Of a stretch of DNA of 11,768 bases, positions 6,493 through 11,768 are shown one piece after another (position 1 is the stretch's first letter; every line of letters begins with the position of its first letter). This stretch comes from Bacteroidota bacterium. Its GTDB lineage: Bacteria > Bacteroidota > Bacteroidia > Flavobacteriales > Flavobacteriaceae. Below the pieces are notes generated by a model. The model had not been told where the DNA came from. It ran no database searches and was given only the letters and a program-made list of their open reading frames with translations. Position numbers and translations under genes: made by a program. The DNA is taken from contig JAACDD010000141.1 in assembly GCA_009937085.1 (NCBI GenBank), positions 1-11,768 on the forward strand, given 5' to 3'.

Positions 6493-7716
6493 CATATAAT
6501 TAACGACTTCCTAATTGGGTTGGGTTGGTCAGCTACATTGGCATGGTGGGCAGACTTTACGCTTCTTTCTTTAATCCTACTTGCGACCGCTTGGTTGCTT
6601 CGCATATTCGTACAATTTGTTCTTATTCGTTTGTTTCATCGCATTGCAGCCTCAACAAAAACAACCATAGACGATTCCTTAATCGCAAATAAATTTCCGA
6701 GAAATTTATCGCGCTTTACGCCTTATTTTTTCTTAAGTGCATGTGTTGGGCTTTGGGCTAATGACAATTCAACCATCGAAAATTGGCTTCACGCACTATT
6801 GGATGTTTTTGCTGTTTTTATAACAATCATCACCTTACGTAGTTTGCTGCGAACGCTTAAGCAAGAATTGCAAAGACGTGCACAGTTCAAAGACAAACCC
6901 ATAGAAAGCTATATTCAGGTTGTTATGATTTTCTTGTGGGGAATTGGACTATTGCTGACCTTTTCCATTCTTTCGGGAAAAGATTTGGTGTACTTTTTCA
7001 CAGGTCTTGGCGCACTTTCGGCAGTTATATTATTGGTATTTAAAGACACCATTTTAGGGTTTGTGGCAAGTATCCAAATTGCGGCGAACGATTTGGTACG
7101 CATTGGCGATTGGATTACTATGGAGTCTTATGGTGCAGATGGCTCCGTGATTGAAATCAATCTTTCAACCATTAAAGTTCAAAATTTCGACAATACCATT
7201 ACAACCGTTCCAACTTATAAACTACTATCAAGCTCAATAAAAAACTGGCGTGGCATGAGCGAATCGGAAGGTAGACGTATTAAACGCCCACTTTACATTC
7301 GCGCATCATCAGTGCGTTTTTTAAGTAATGAAGCGTTAGTGGGCATTACACAATTGGAGCGATTTAAAGCAATTGTACAAGAGAAAAAATCAGAAATAGC
7401 AGCCTATAACGAGGCCTTAAAAACCGATACTTCCATCCCGCTAAACGGAAGAAACCTTACCAATATTGGCTTATTTCGATCGTATATTGAAACCTATTTG
7501 GAGCAACATCCAAGCATTAATCAAAATCTGACAGTAATGTGCAGGCAGCTTGCGCCAACACCAAACGGCATTCCGCTAGAAATATATGCCTTTACATCTG
7601 ATAAGGCATGGAAAAATCACGAGATGATTTCTGCAGATATTTTTGATCACATCTTGGCATCTGCTTCCTTTTTCCACCTTAAGTTATTTGAATTTGAACA
7701 GCAGGCAAATGCTTAA
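6490..7716 (+). CDS. MscS-family mechanosensitive channel, YbdG-like
   Basis: This 408-residue inner-membrane protein is close in length to E. coli YbdG (about 415). Four to five hydrophobic segments (roughly 24-46, 77-91, 101-118, 142-161 and 166-187) precede the MscS core. The last includes the pore-helix-like 'GALSAVILLVFKDTILGFVASIQIAAND', followed by the beta-domain 'RIGDWITMESYGADGSVIEINLSTIKVQNFDNT'. The C-terminal domain carries the insert typical of the YbdG branch, with 'SIPLNGRNLTNIGLFRSYIE' (315-334) and 'LAPTPNGIPLEIYAFT' (354-369). Such channels release solutes after osmotic down-shock; YbdG itself gives a small conductance. The ATG at 6490 follows a promoter-like box. The gene is monocistronic and overlaps the end of the convergent DUF983 gene by four bases. 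Confidence 0.93.
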   Translation: MHIINDFLIGLGWSATLAWWADFTLLSLILLATAWLLRIFVQFVLIRLFHRIAASTKTTIDDSLIANKFPRNLSRFTPYFFLSACVGLWANDNSTIENWLHALLDVFAVFITIITLRSLLRTLKQELQRRAQFKDKPIESYIQVVMIFLWGIGLLLTFSILSGKDLVYFFTGLGALSAVILLVFKDTILGFVASIQIAANDLVRIGDWITMESYGADGSVIEINLSTIKVQNFDNTITTVPTYKLLSSSIKNWRGMSESEGRRIKRPLYIRASSVRFLSNEALVGITQLERFKAIVQEKKSEIAAYNEALKTDTSIPLNGRNLTNIGLFRSYIETYLEQHPSINQNLTVMCRQLAPTPNGIPLEIYAFTSDKAWKNHEMISADIFDHILASASFFHLKLFEFEQQANA

Positions 7717-8087
7717 TTTTCGCTAGATTTTTTGGAATCGTATTTTATAAAGAAACTCGCCCATATCACTTTGGAAAGTTGATATACATAAGGTGAAAGT
7801 ACTATAATAGCAGTAGCAATAGTAAAAAATGCGGTAAGTGCATTTTTACCTAATCCAACAAGCAATAGCAACACATACACTGCTACCGCCAGTGCTACGC
7901 CTAAAGCATACGAGACATACATAGAACCGTAGAAAAAAGAAGGCTCTAAACTATAGGGGGTATTGCAATGCGGACACTTTTTATTTAATGAGCTTATCCC
8001 TTTAAAGCTATAGGGTTTGTATTGAAACATTTTACCGGTTCGGCATTTAGGACAACGCAAAAAAAGGAGTGAATGAATGAAACTCAT
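7713..8087 (-). CDS. DUF983 zinc-ribbon membrane protein
   Basis: I chose the ATG at 8087 (124 residues, starting MSFIHSLLFLRCPKC). An in-frame TTG two codons upstream at 8093 could add two residues but is a poorer start. Two CPxC knuckles (CPKC at 12-15 and CPHC at 38-41) probably bind one zinc ion. They are followed by the family's 'EPSFFYGSMYVSYA' segment and two membrane helices (roughly 55-78 and 84-107), with a charged Ser/Lys-rich tail. DUF983 proteins are common in Bacteroidota and Alphaproteobacteria, and their function is not established. The zinc ribbon would lie on one side of the membrane just before the first helix. The gene stands alone behind the minus-strand terminator at 8124-8151. 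A consensus -7 box (8103-8110) lies 15 bases upstream of the ATG. Confidence 0.88.
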   Translation of the reverse strand: MSFIHSLLFLRCPKCRTGKMFQYKPYSFKGISSLNKKCPHCNTPYSLEPSFFYGSMYVSYALGVALAVAVYVLLLLVGLGKNALTAFFTIATAIIVLSPYVYQLSKVIWASFFIKYDSKKSSEN

Positions 8088-8102
8088 TGTCAAAGTTTAC
8101 AA

Positions 8103-8110
8103 CAAATGTA
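8103..8110 (-). promoter_or_regulatory. putative -7 promoter element of the DUF983 gene
   Basis: The minus strand reads TACATTTG here, an exact TAnnTTTG match, 15 bases before the chosen ATG at 8087. TTG triplets occur 12 and 25 bases upstream, neither at the usual 17-23 spacing, so the -33 box is unresolved. Confidence 0.45.
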
Positions 8111-8123
8111 ATACCTGTAAAGC

Positions 8124-8151
8124 AAAAAAGCCCTCCAATTCAGGAAAGCTT
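8124..8151 (-). terminator. rho-independent terminator, minus strand
   Basis: On the minus strand AAGCTTTCC (8151-8143) pairs with GGAGGGCTT (8136-8128), nine pairs including two G-U. The pair encloses a 6-base loop and is followed by six more T residues (8129-8124). It would end transcripts coming from tRNA-Asp and shield the DUF983 gene. The plus strand lacks a T run after the hairpin. Confidence 0.75.
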
Positions 8152-8157
8152 CTCATG

Positions 8158-8173
8158 GGTTCTTCTACGAACC
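8158..8173. repeat. small inverted repeat (5-bp stem, 6-base loop)
   Basis: GGTTC (8158-8162) and GAACC (8169-8173) are perfect complements around a 6-base loop. On its own this is weak. It is listed because it sits in line with three other hairpins between tRNA-Asp and the DUF983 gene. Confidence 0.4.
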
Positions 8174-8174
8174 T

Positions 8175-8196
8175 CTTGCAAACAACTGTTTGCAAG
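8175..8196. repeat. perfect 22-base palindrome
   Basis: CTTGCAAACA (8175-8184) and TGTTTGCAAG (8187-8196) are perfect inverse complements separated by two bases. As RNA this gives a 9-bp stem with a 4-base loop. It is equally able to be a DNA operator for a dimeric regulator. No T run follows on either strand, so it is not itself a terminator. Confidence 0.8.
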
Positions 8197-8214
8197 CAAC
8201 ACAACGCGTTGATT

Positions 8215-8236
8215 TCAAAAAGCACTTTAAGTGCTT
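8215..8236 (-). terminator. weak terminator hairpin right after tRNA-Asp
   Basis: On the minus strand AAGCACT (8236-8230) and AGTGCTT (8226-8220) form a 7-bp stem with a 3-base loop, followed by TTT. It starts three bases past the tRNA 3' end. The short T run suggests partial termination or an RNase stop for tRNA 3' maturation. The stronger terminator at 8124-8151 lies 70 bases further on. Confidence 0.5.
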
Positions 8237-8238
8237 AG

Positions 8239-8312
8239 CGGTCTGGACGGGACTCGAACCCGCGACCCCATGCGTGACAGGCATGTATTCTAACCAGCTG
8301 AACTACCAGACC
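8239..8312 (-). tRNA. tRNA-Asp (anticodon GUC)
   Basis: The minus strand folds into a complete 74-nt cloverleaf. The acceptor stem is GGTCTGG with CCAGACC, plus discriminator G. The D stem is GTTC with GAAT (one G-U) around a 9-base loop. The anticodon stem is CATGC with GCATG, enclosing the loop CTGTCAC (anticodon GTC). A 5-base variable loop follows, then a T stem GCGGG with CCCGT and the loop TTCGAGT. The CCA end is not encoded (the genome continues CTA), so it must be added by the nucleotidyltransferase. It lies 66 bases downstream of trxA on the same strand with its own good promoter. Confidence 0.97.
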
Positions 8313-8330
8313 GTTTGCGTTAGGTGCGTG

Positions 8331-8361
8331 CAAATATACACCGCATTTTCGGATACACAAA
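8331..8361 (-). promoter_or_regulatory. promoter of tRNA-Asp
   Basis: On the minus strand a TTTG box (8361-8358) is followed, after exactly 19 bases, by TATATTTG (8338-8331), a full match to the Bacteroidota consensus TTG-N19-TAnnTTTG. Transcription would start near 8325, about a dozen bases before the mature tRNA 5' end at 8312, leaving a short leader for RNase P. Confidence 0.8.
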
Positions 8362-8378
8362 CGTAAAAAAGATTTTGA

Positions 8379-8696
8379 TTAGAGTTGTTCCTCTATCGCA
8401 GCTGCATAAACCGCTTTTGGGGATACGCCAACCTTACGATCTACCAATTCTCCATTCTTAAACAACAATACTGTTGGGATATTTCGAACGCCAAATTTGG
8501 CAGCAAATTCTTGGTTATTGTCCACATCTACTTTTCCCACAACAGCTTTGTCAGCATATTCTTGACTTAATTCGTCAATAATTGGACCAACCATGCGGCA
8601 AGGACCACACCATTCTGCCCAAAAGTCAACCAAAACAGGTTGTGTAGATTTTAATACGACTTCATCGAAGGTAGCATCTGTAATTTCTAACGCCAT
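8379..8696 (-). CDS. trxA: thioredoxin
   Basis: This is a complete 105-residue classical thioredoxin with no signal peptide, so it is cytoplasmic. The active site is 'DFWAEWCGPCRM' with redox cysteines C30 and C33, and the cis-proline is P74 in 'VRNIPTVLLFKNGE'. 'VGKVDVDNN' and the C-terminal 'VGVSPKAVYAAAIEEQL' match the family along its whole length. It reduces disulfides in target enzymes and is itself reduced by thioredoxin reductase, which is not in this window. It follows dnaE on the same strand, an order I associate with Flavobacteriia. The 351-base gap and a TACATTTG box 22 bases upstream of the ATG suggest that it has its own promoter. Downstream is only a poor stem (TAGAG/CTCTA around the stop codon) followed by a T-rich stretch. 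Confidence 0.97.
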   Translation of the reverse strand: MALEITDATFDEVVLKSTQPVLVDFWAEWCGPCRMVGPIIDELSQEYADKAVVGKVDVDNNQEFAAKFGVRNIPTVLLFKNGELVDRKVGVSPKAVYAAAIEEQL

Positions 8697-8718
8697 AACA
8701 TTTTCATTTTTAGGTATT

Positions 8719-8726
8719 CAAATGTA
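8719..8726 (-). promoter_or_regulatory. putative -7 promoter element of trxA
   Basis: The minus strand reads TACATTTG, an exact consensus match, 22 bases upstream of the trxA ATG, implying a leader of about 15 bases. At the proper spacing (18 bases) the -33 position is CTG rather than TTG; a TTG stands 13 bases away. Confidence 0.5.
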
Positions 8727-8808
8727 CTACCTTTTTTCACAAAACAGCATAGCATTGTATCAGCTATTTTTATCTATACATTTAAGTTTTTGATACTTAG
8801 CTTAATTC

Positions 8809-8837
8809 ATTTAGTGTTTTTGTTTTCTGCACTAAAT
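8809..8837. repeat. 8-bp inverted repeat with 13-base loop
   Basis: ATTTAGTG (8809-8816) and CACTAAAT (8830-8837) are perfect complements. The stem is AT-rich and is not followed by a T run on either strand. It could weakly end the dnaE transcript or be chance in AT-rich spacer. Confidence 0.45.
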
Positions 8838-8904
8838 AGTTCTTCTAGCCTACCCAAGCTGTTCAGACAGGCAATCTTCAGTAGAAAATTATATAGAAAG
8901 ATGT

Positions 8905-8945
8905 CAGTTCGAGTGATTTTCGATAGAAAATTGTATCGAGAACTG
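8905..8945. repeat. palindromic intergenic repeat element (flavobacterial type)
   Basis: The element opens with CAGTTCGAGTGATTTTC and closes with GAAAATTGTATCGAGAACTG. The arms pair as CAGTTC/GAACTG and ATTTTC/GAAAAT with an internal mismatch and bulge, leaving a tiny loop. From memory, spacer sequences of the form 'GTCAGTTCGAGTG...TATCGAGAAC' occur many times in flavobacterial genomes, so this is probably one copy of a dispersed repeat. Only one copy is in this window, so repetition cannot be shown here. Confidence 0.55.
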
Positions 8946-9047
8946 CTGTTTTAGGGTTTACTTCTACATATAAGTTTGCTCGTTCCTCACAAACACACTT
9001 AAAGTGCCGTGACTTTCAAGCCGTGCTGACTAAAAACAAACGATATG

Positions 9048-11768
9048 CTAATTCAGCTTGTAAGCAACAGGATACGCATCTAATGCAGCTAAAAACGTAT
9101 CGCCTACGTGTACCTTTAGTTTTCGGCTTGCAGTAACCAGTTTTACCTTGTCCTGGTTTTCATAAAACGTCATGTCAACTTTATGATCGCCTTTATTTTC
9201 TTGAAACAAGTTTTCGAGAAATTTTAATAACGGCTCGTCTAAGTGGGCAACATCAAAACGCAACGTAATTTTTTTGGTATAGGCACTCAGTGTGTCTTGC
9301 AATTGCTGGAATGCGGTAAATTGTAATCGTGGCTCACCGCGCTTGCCTATTTCTCTGTTTAACCACCCCTCTCGCACAAGTGCTTTAACGTGAATAAAAC
9401 TATCCGAAACCAAGAAATGACGGTATTTTAGGTAGTCCTCGCCAAAGATTTTAAACGCATACGATTCCTCAAAATCCTCCAACGTAAATATGGCCCAGCC
9501 TTTTCCGTTCTTGGAAACGCGATGCTGTACTTCGCCCACCATGCCACCAAAGCTAAGTTCTTTATTCACTAGAGGAGTAAGGTCATTAAATAAGCCCACT
9601 TTGGCATTGCAAAAATGCTTCATTGCGGGTGCAAAATCGTCTAGAGGATGTCCTGAAAGATAAATCCCAACCACTTCTTTTTCTTGCTTTAAAGTATGTA
9701 ACGCCCCCCATGGGTCGCAGTCGGGAAGTGTGGGGGTAGGAATGCTTACTGACGAATCTACGCCAAACAAACTTACTTGTGAGGATTGCTCATTTTCCTG
9801 ATGCTGTGCGCCATAGCGCAATGCTTTTTCTACAAAAGCAACGCCATCGCCATTGTGATGAAAATATTGCGCTCGATGTGCCGATGAGAGCGAATCAAAA
9901 CCACCCGCTAGAATCAAACTTTCAAAAGATTTTTTATTAGCTGCACGTAAATCTATGCGTTGCGTTAAGTCAAAAATAGACGTGTAGGGTTTTTCTTTGC
10001 GGTTTTCCACTATAGTTTTCACAGCAGCGTGCCCCACGCCCTTTACAGCACCCATACCAAACCGAATAGCACCTTGATCATTTACAGTGAATTTATAAAA
10101 GGACTCGTTCGCATCTGGACCAAGAACTGAAATACCCATGCGACGACATTCTTCCATAAAAAAGCTCACTTGTTTGATGTCGCTCATGTTGTTGGAAAGT
10201 ACCGCTGCCATATATTCTGCGGGGTAATTTGCTTTCAAATATGCGGTTTGATATGCTACCCACGCATAGCAAGTAGAATGCGATTTGTTAAACGCATACG
10301 AAGCAAATGCTTCCCAATCTTTCCAAATTTTTTCAAGAATTTCCCTTGGATGCCCACGTTCTTCTCCGCCATTTAAAAATTGTGGTTTTAACTGCTCCAA
10401 TAACGCAAATATCTTTTTCCCCATGGCTTTGCGTAACACATCGGCCTGGCCTTTACTAAAGCCTGCTAAAGATTGTGACAACAGCATCACCTGTTCCTGA
10501 TATACGGTAATGCCATAGGTTTGCTTTAGGTATTGCTCCATGGCAGGTAAATCGTACGTGATATCTTCTTGCCCGTTTTTACGGCGTACAAAACTTGGGA
10601 TATATTCCAACGGCCCAGGGCGATACAGGGCGTTCATCGCTATCAAATCTTCAAAAACATTGGGCTTTAAATCTCGAAGGTACTTTTGCATCCCTGCACT
10701 TTCGTATTGAAATATACCAACAGTTTCGCCGCGCTGAAACAACTCGTAAGTGGGTGCGTCGTCTAATGGAAATGCATCTGGATTTAAGTCAATATTGTGT
10801 CTGTATTTGACAAGTTTGACCGTGTCTTTAATTAGCGTCAAGGTTTTTAGCCCCAAGAAGTCCATTTTTAACAAGCCTGCATCCTCAACTACGGCATTGT
10901 CAAATTGGGTAACATACAAATCTGAATCTTTTGCTGTAGCAATCGGAACAAACTCGGTAATATCATCTGGCGTAATAATAACTCCGCAAGCATGAATTCC
11001 AGTGTTGCGCAGCGAGCCCTCTAATATTTGTGCTTGTTTTAGTGTTTCAGCCTCTAAATCGTTTCCATCGGCAATGGCTTTTAGTTCTGAAACACGCGCA
11101 AACTCATCAGAGCGCAAGTTTTCTTTCAATGCTTTGTTGTCCAAATTGAAAATCTTTTTCAACTTCATATTTGGAACCAGTTTGGCTACACGATCCGCAT
11201 CACTAAGTGATAAATCTAGCACACGGGCTGTATCGCGTATCGAAGATTTTGCAGCCATGGTGCCGTAAGTAATAATTTGTGCTACTTGATTTGCTCCGTA
11301 CTTCTCAATCACGTAGTCCATTACTCTTGAGCGACCTTCATCGTCAAAATCAATATCAATATCGGGTAAACTCACACGGTCAGGATTGAGGAAACGCTCA
11401 AAAAGCAAGTCGTATTTTATTGGGTCAATATTGGTGATTTTAAGACAATAGGCAACCACCGAACCTGCCGCCGAACCACGTCCTGGCCCCACAGAGACGT
11501 CCATATTACGAGCTGCCGCAATAAAATCTTGCACAATCAAAAAATAGCCCGGATAGCCTGTGTTTTCAATGACACTTAACTCAAAATCGATGCGCTCTTT
11601 GAGATCAGTGTCTAAGTCTGAGTAGCGCTCGTTTGCCCCCTCATAGGTCAGGTGGCGCAAATACGCATTTTCCCCTCGTTTCCCTCCGTCTTTGGTATCT
11701 TCATCTGAAACAAATTGAGCAGGAATATCAAATTTAGGTAGCAATACATCTCGTGCTAAATCGAAAGA
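9048..11768 (-). CDS. dnaE: DNA polymerase III subunit alpha, C-terminal 906 residues (5' truncated by window edge)
   Basis: The frame stays open to the right edge (upstream of the TTG at 11744 it still reads S-F-D-L-A-R-D-V), so the start and the PHP domain lie outside. This is the catalytic subunit of the replicative polymerase. Within the fragment, 'GPGRGSAAGS' (about residue 94) and 'LPDIDIDF' (about 134) supply the first two catalytic aspartates, and 'KMDFLGLKTLTLI' (about 302) the third. 'YQEQVM' and 'GKGQADVLRKAMGKK'-like finger motifs follow around 420-450 (here 'SKGQADVLRKAMGKK'). A helix-hairpin-helix, 'FGMGAVKGVGHAAVKTI', lies near 570. 'QVSLF' near 663 fits the sliding-clamp-binding consensus QxSLF. 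The OB fold is around 730-820. All catalytic residues expected in this part are intact and no intein is present. trxA follows 351 bases downstream. Confidence 0.97.
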   Translation of the reverse strand, partial: SFDLARDVLLPKFDIPAQFVSDEDTKDGGKRGENAYLRHLTYEGANERYSDLDTDLKERIDFELSVIENTGYPGYFLIVQDFIAAARNMDVSVGPGRGSAAGSVVAYCLKITNIDPIKYDLLFERFLNPDRVSLPDIDIDFDDEGRSRVMDYVIEKYGANQVAQIITYGTMAAKSSIRDTARVLDLSLSDADRVAKLVPNMKLKKIFNLDNKALKENLRSDEFARVSELKAIADGNDLEAETLKQAQILEGSLRNTGIHACGVIITPDDITEFVPIATAKDSDLYVTQFDNAVVEDAGLLKMDFLGLKTLTLIKDTVKLVKYRHNIDLNPDAFPLDDAPTYELFQRGETVGIFQYESAGMQKYLRDLKPNVFEDLIAMNALYRPGPLEYIPSFVRRKNGQEDITYDLPAMEQYLKQTYGITVYQEQVMLLSQSLAGFSKGQADVLRKAMGKKIFALLEQLKPQFLNGGEERGHPREILEKIWKDWEAFASYAFNKSHSTCYAWVAYQTAYLKANYPAEYMAAVLSNNMSDIKQVSFFMEECRRMGISVLGPDANESFYKFTVNDQGAIRFGMGAVKGVGHAAVKTIVENRKEKPYTSIFDLTQRIDLRAANKKSFESLILAGGFDSLSSAHRAQYFHHNGDGVAFVEKALRYGAQHQENEQSSQVSLFGVDSSVSIPTPTLPDCDPWGALHTLKQEKEVVGIYLSGHPLDDFAPAMKHFCNAKVGLFNDLTPLVNKELSFGGMVGEVQHRVSKNGKGWAIFTLEDFEESYAFKIFGEDYLKYRHFLVSDSFIHVKALVREGWLNREIGKRGEPRLQFTAFQQLQDTLSAYTKKITLRFDVAHLDEPLLKFLENLFQENKGDHKVDMTFYENQDKVKLVTASRKLKVHVGDTFLAALDAYPVAYKLN

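Larger units (their letters stand above)
8697..9047. other. 351-base intergenic region between dnaE and trxA
   Basis: No convincing open reading frame is present. It holds the trxA -7 box, an 8-bp inverted repeat (8809-8837), a copy of TAGAAAATT-A/G-TAT at 8882 and again at 8924, the palindromic element at 8905-8945, and a 12-base CACTTAAAGTGC palindrome (8996-9007). No clear U-tailed terminator follows dnaE on the minus strand, so read-through into trxA is possible. Confidence 0.7.

Noticed and set aside
8097..8238. Possible riboswitch or second tRNA next to tRNA-Asp
   Set aside because: The hairpins do not fold into a cloverleaf and I see no conserved riboswitch core; only a generic structured RNA can be argued.
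8593..8793. Plus-strand open frame opposite the 5' end of trxA, extending into the spacer
   Set aside because: Most of it is antisense to trxA and it has no family resemblance or promoter of its own.
8757..8796. GTATCA...TGATAC inverted repeat upstream of trxA
   Set aside because: Only six pairs across a 28-base AT-rich loop, readily expected by chance.
8697..9047. Possible CRISPR-like or tandem-repeat array downstream of dnaE
   Set aside because: Only two short imperfect copies of one 13-base motif are present, with no regular spacing or unique spacers.
10170..11268. Several 60-90 residue plus-strand open frames opposite dnaE
   Set aside because: They are antisense shadows of a strongly conserved polymerase gene.
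1..11768. A novel defence, mobile or multi-gene accessory system
   Set aside because: All protein genes belong to known families, mostly housekeeping. There are no transposase, integrase, toxin-antitoxin, nuclease-helicase or reverse-transcriptase genes and no sign of an inserted island.

Overview
The base composition (AT-rich), the protein families and the promoter style (TAnnTTTG -7 boxes, a -33 TTG about 19 bases upstream, no obvious Shine-Dalgarno sequences) point to a marine-type member of the Bacteroidota, class Flavobacteriia, probably Flavobacteriaceae. This is inferred from family resemblance and gene order, not from a database search. The window is mostly chromosomal housekeeping sequence. 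I see no insertion sequence, integrase, phage gene, CRISPR array or other clear mobile element.

Layout, left to right. Positions 1-795 (+) hold the C-terminal end of a ComEC/Rec2 DNA-uptake channel, cut by the window edge. It meets tail to tail a minus-strand pair: a POT/PTR peptide transporter (2871-1315) followed by a secreted thioredoxin-like protein (1328-780). Divergent from the transporter is a two-gene mevalonate-pathway operon on the plus strand: class II HMG-CoA reductase (2949-4283) and a 'GYDIA'-type GHMP kinase (4280-5182), joined by an ATGA overlap. Tail to tail with the kinase is an orphan LytS-type sensor histidine kinase (6359-5166). A divergent intergenic region with a strong plus-strand terminator precedes a YbdG-like MscS channel (6490-7716). 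This overlaps by four bases the end of a DUF983 zinc-ribbon membrane protein (8087-7713). The rest is on the minus strand: dnaE, the C-terminal 906 residues of the replicative DNA polymerase III alpha subunit (11768-9048, cut by the right edge), then trxA (8696-8379), then tRNA-Asp(GUC) (8312-8239).

How the genes fit together. HMG-CoA reductase makes mevalonate for isoprenoids, and the coupled GHMP kinase very likely performs a later phosphorylation in that pathway. TrxA is the cytoplasmic disulfide reductant, and the secreted thioredoxin-like protein probably acts in the periplasm. The peptide transporter, MscS channel, DUF983 protein and sensor kinase are envelope proteins.

The main non-coding interest is in two places. 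The 145 bases between tRNA-Asp and the DUF983 gene contain a series of hairpins ending in a good minus-strand terminator. The 351 bases between dnaE and trxA contain a palindromic element resembling dispersed intergenic repeats of flavobacteria. I did not find a convincing new multi-gene system. The best leads are the GYDIA kinase as a candidate phosphomevalonate kinase, the hairpin array, and the orphan terminator upstream of mscS.
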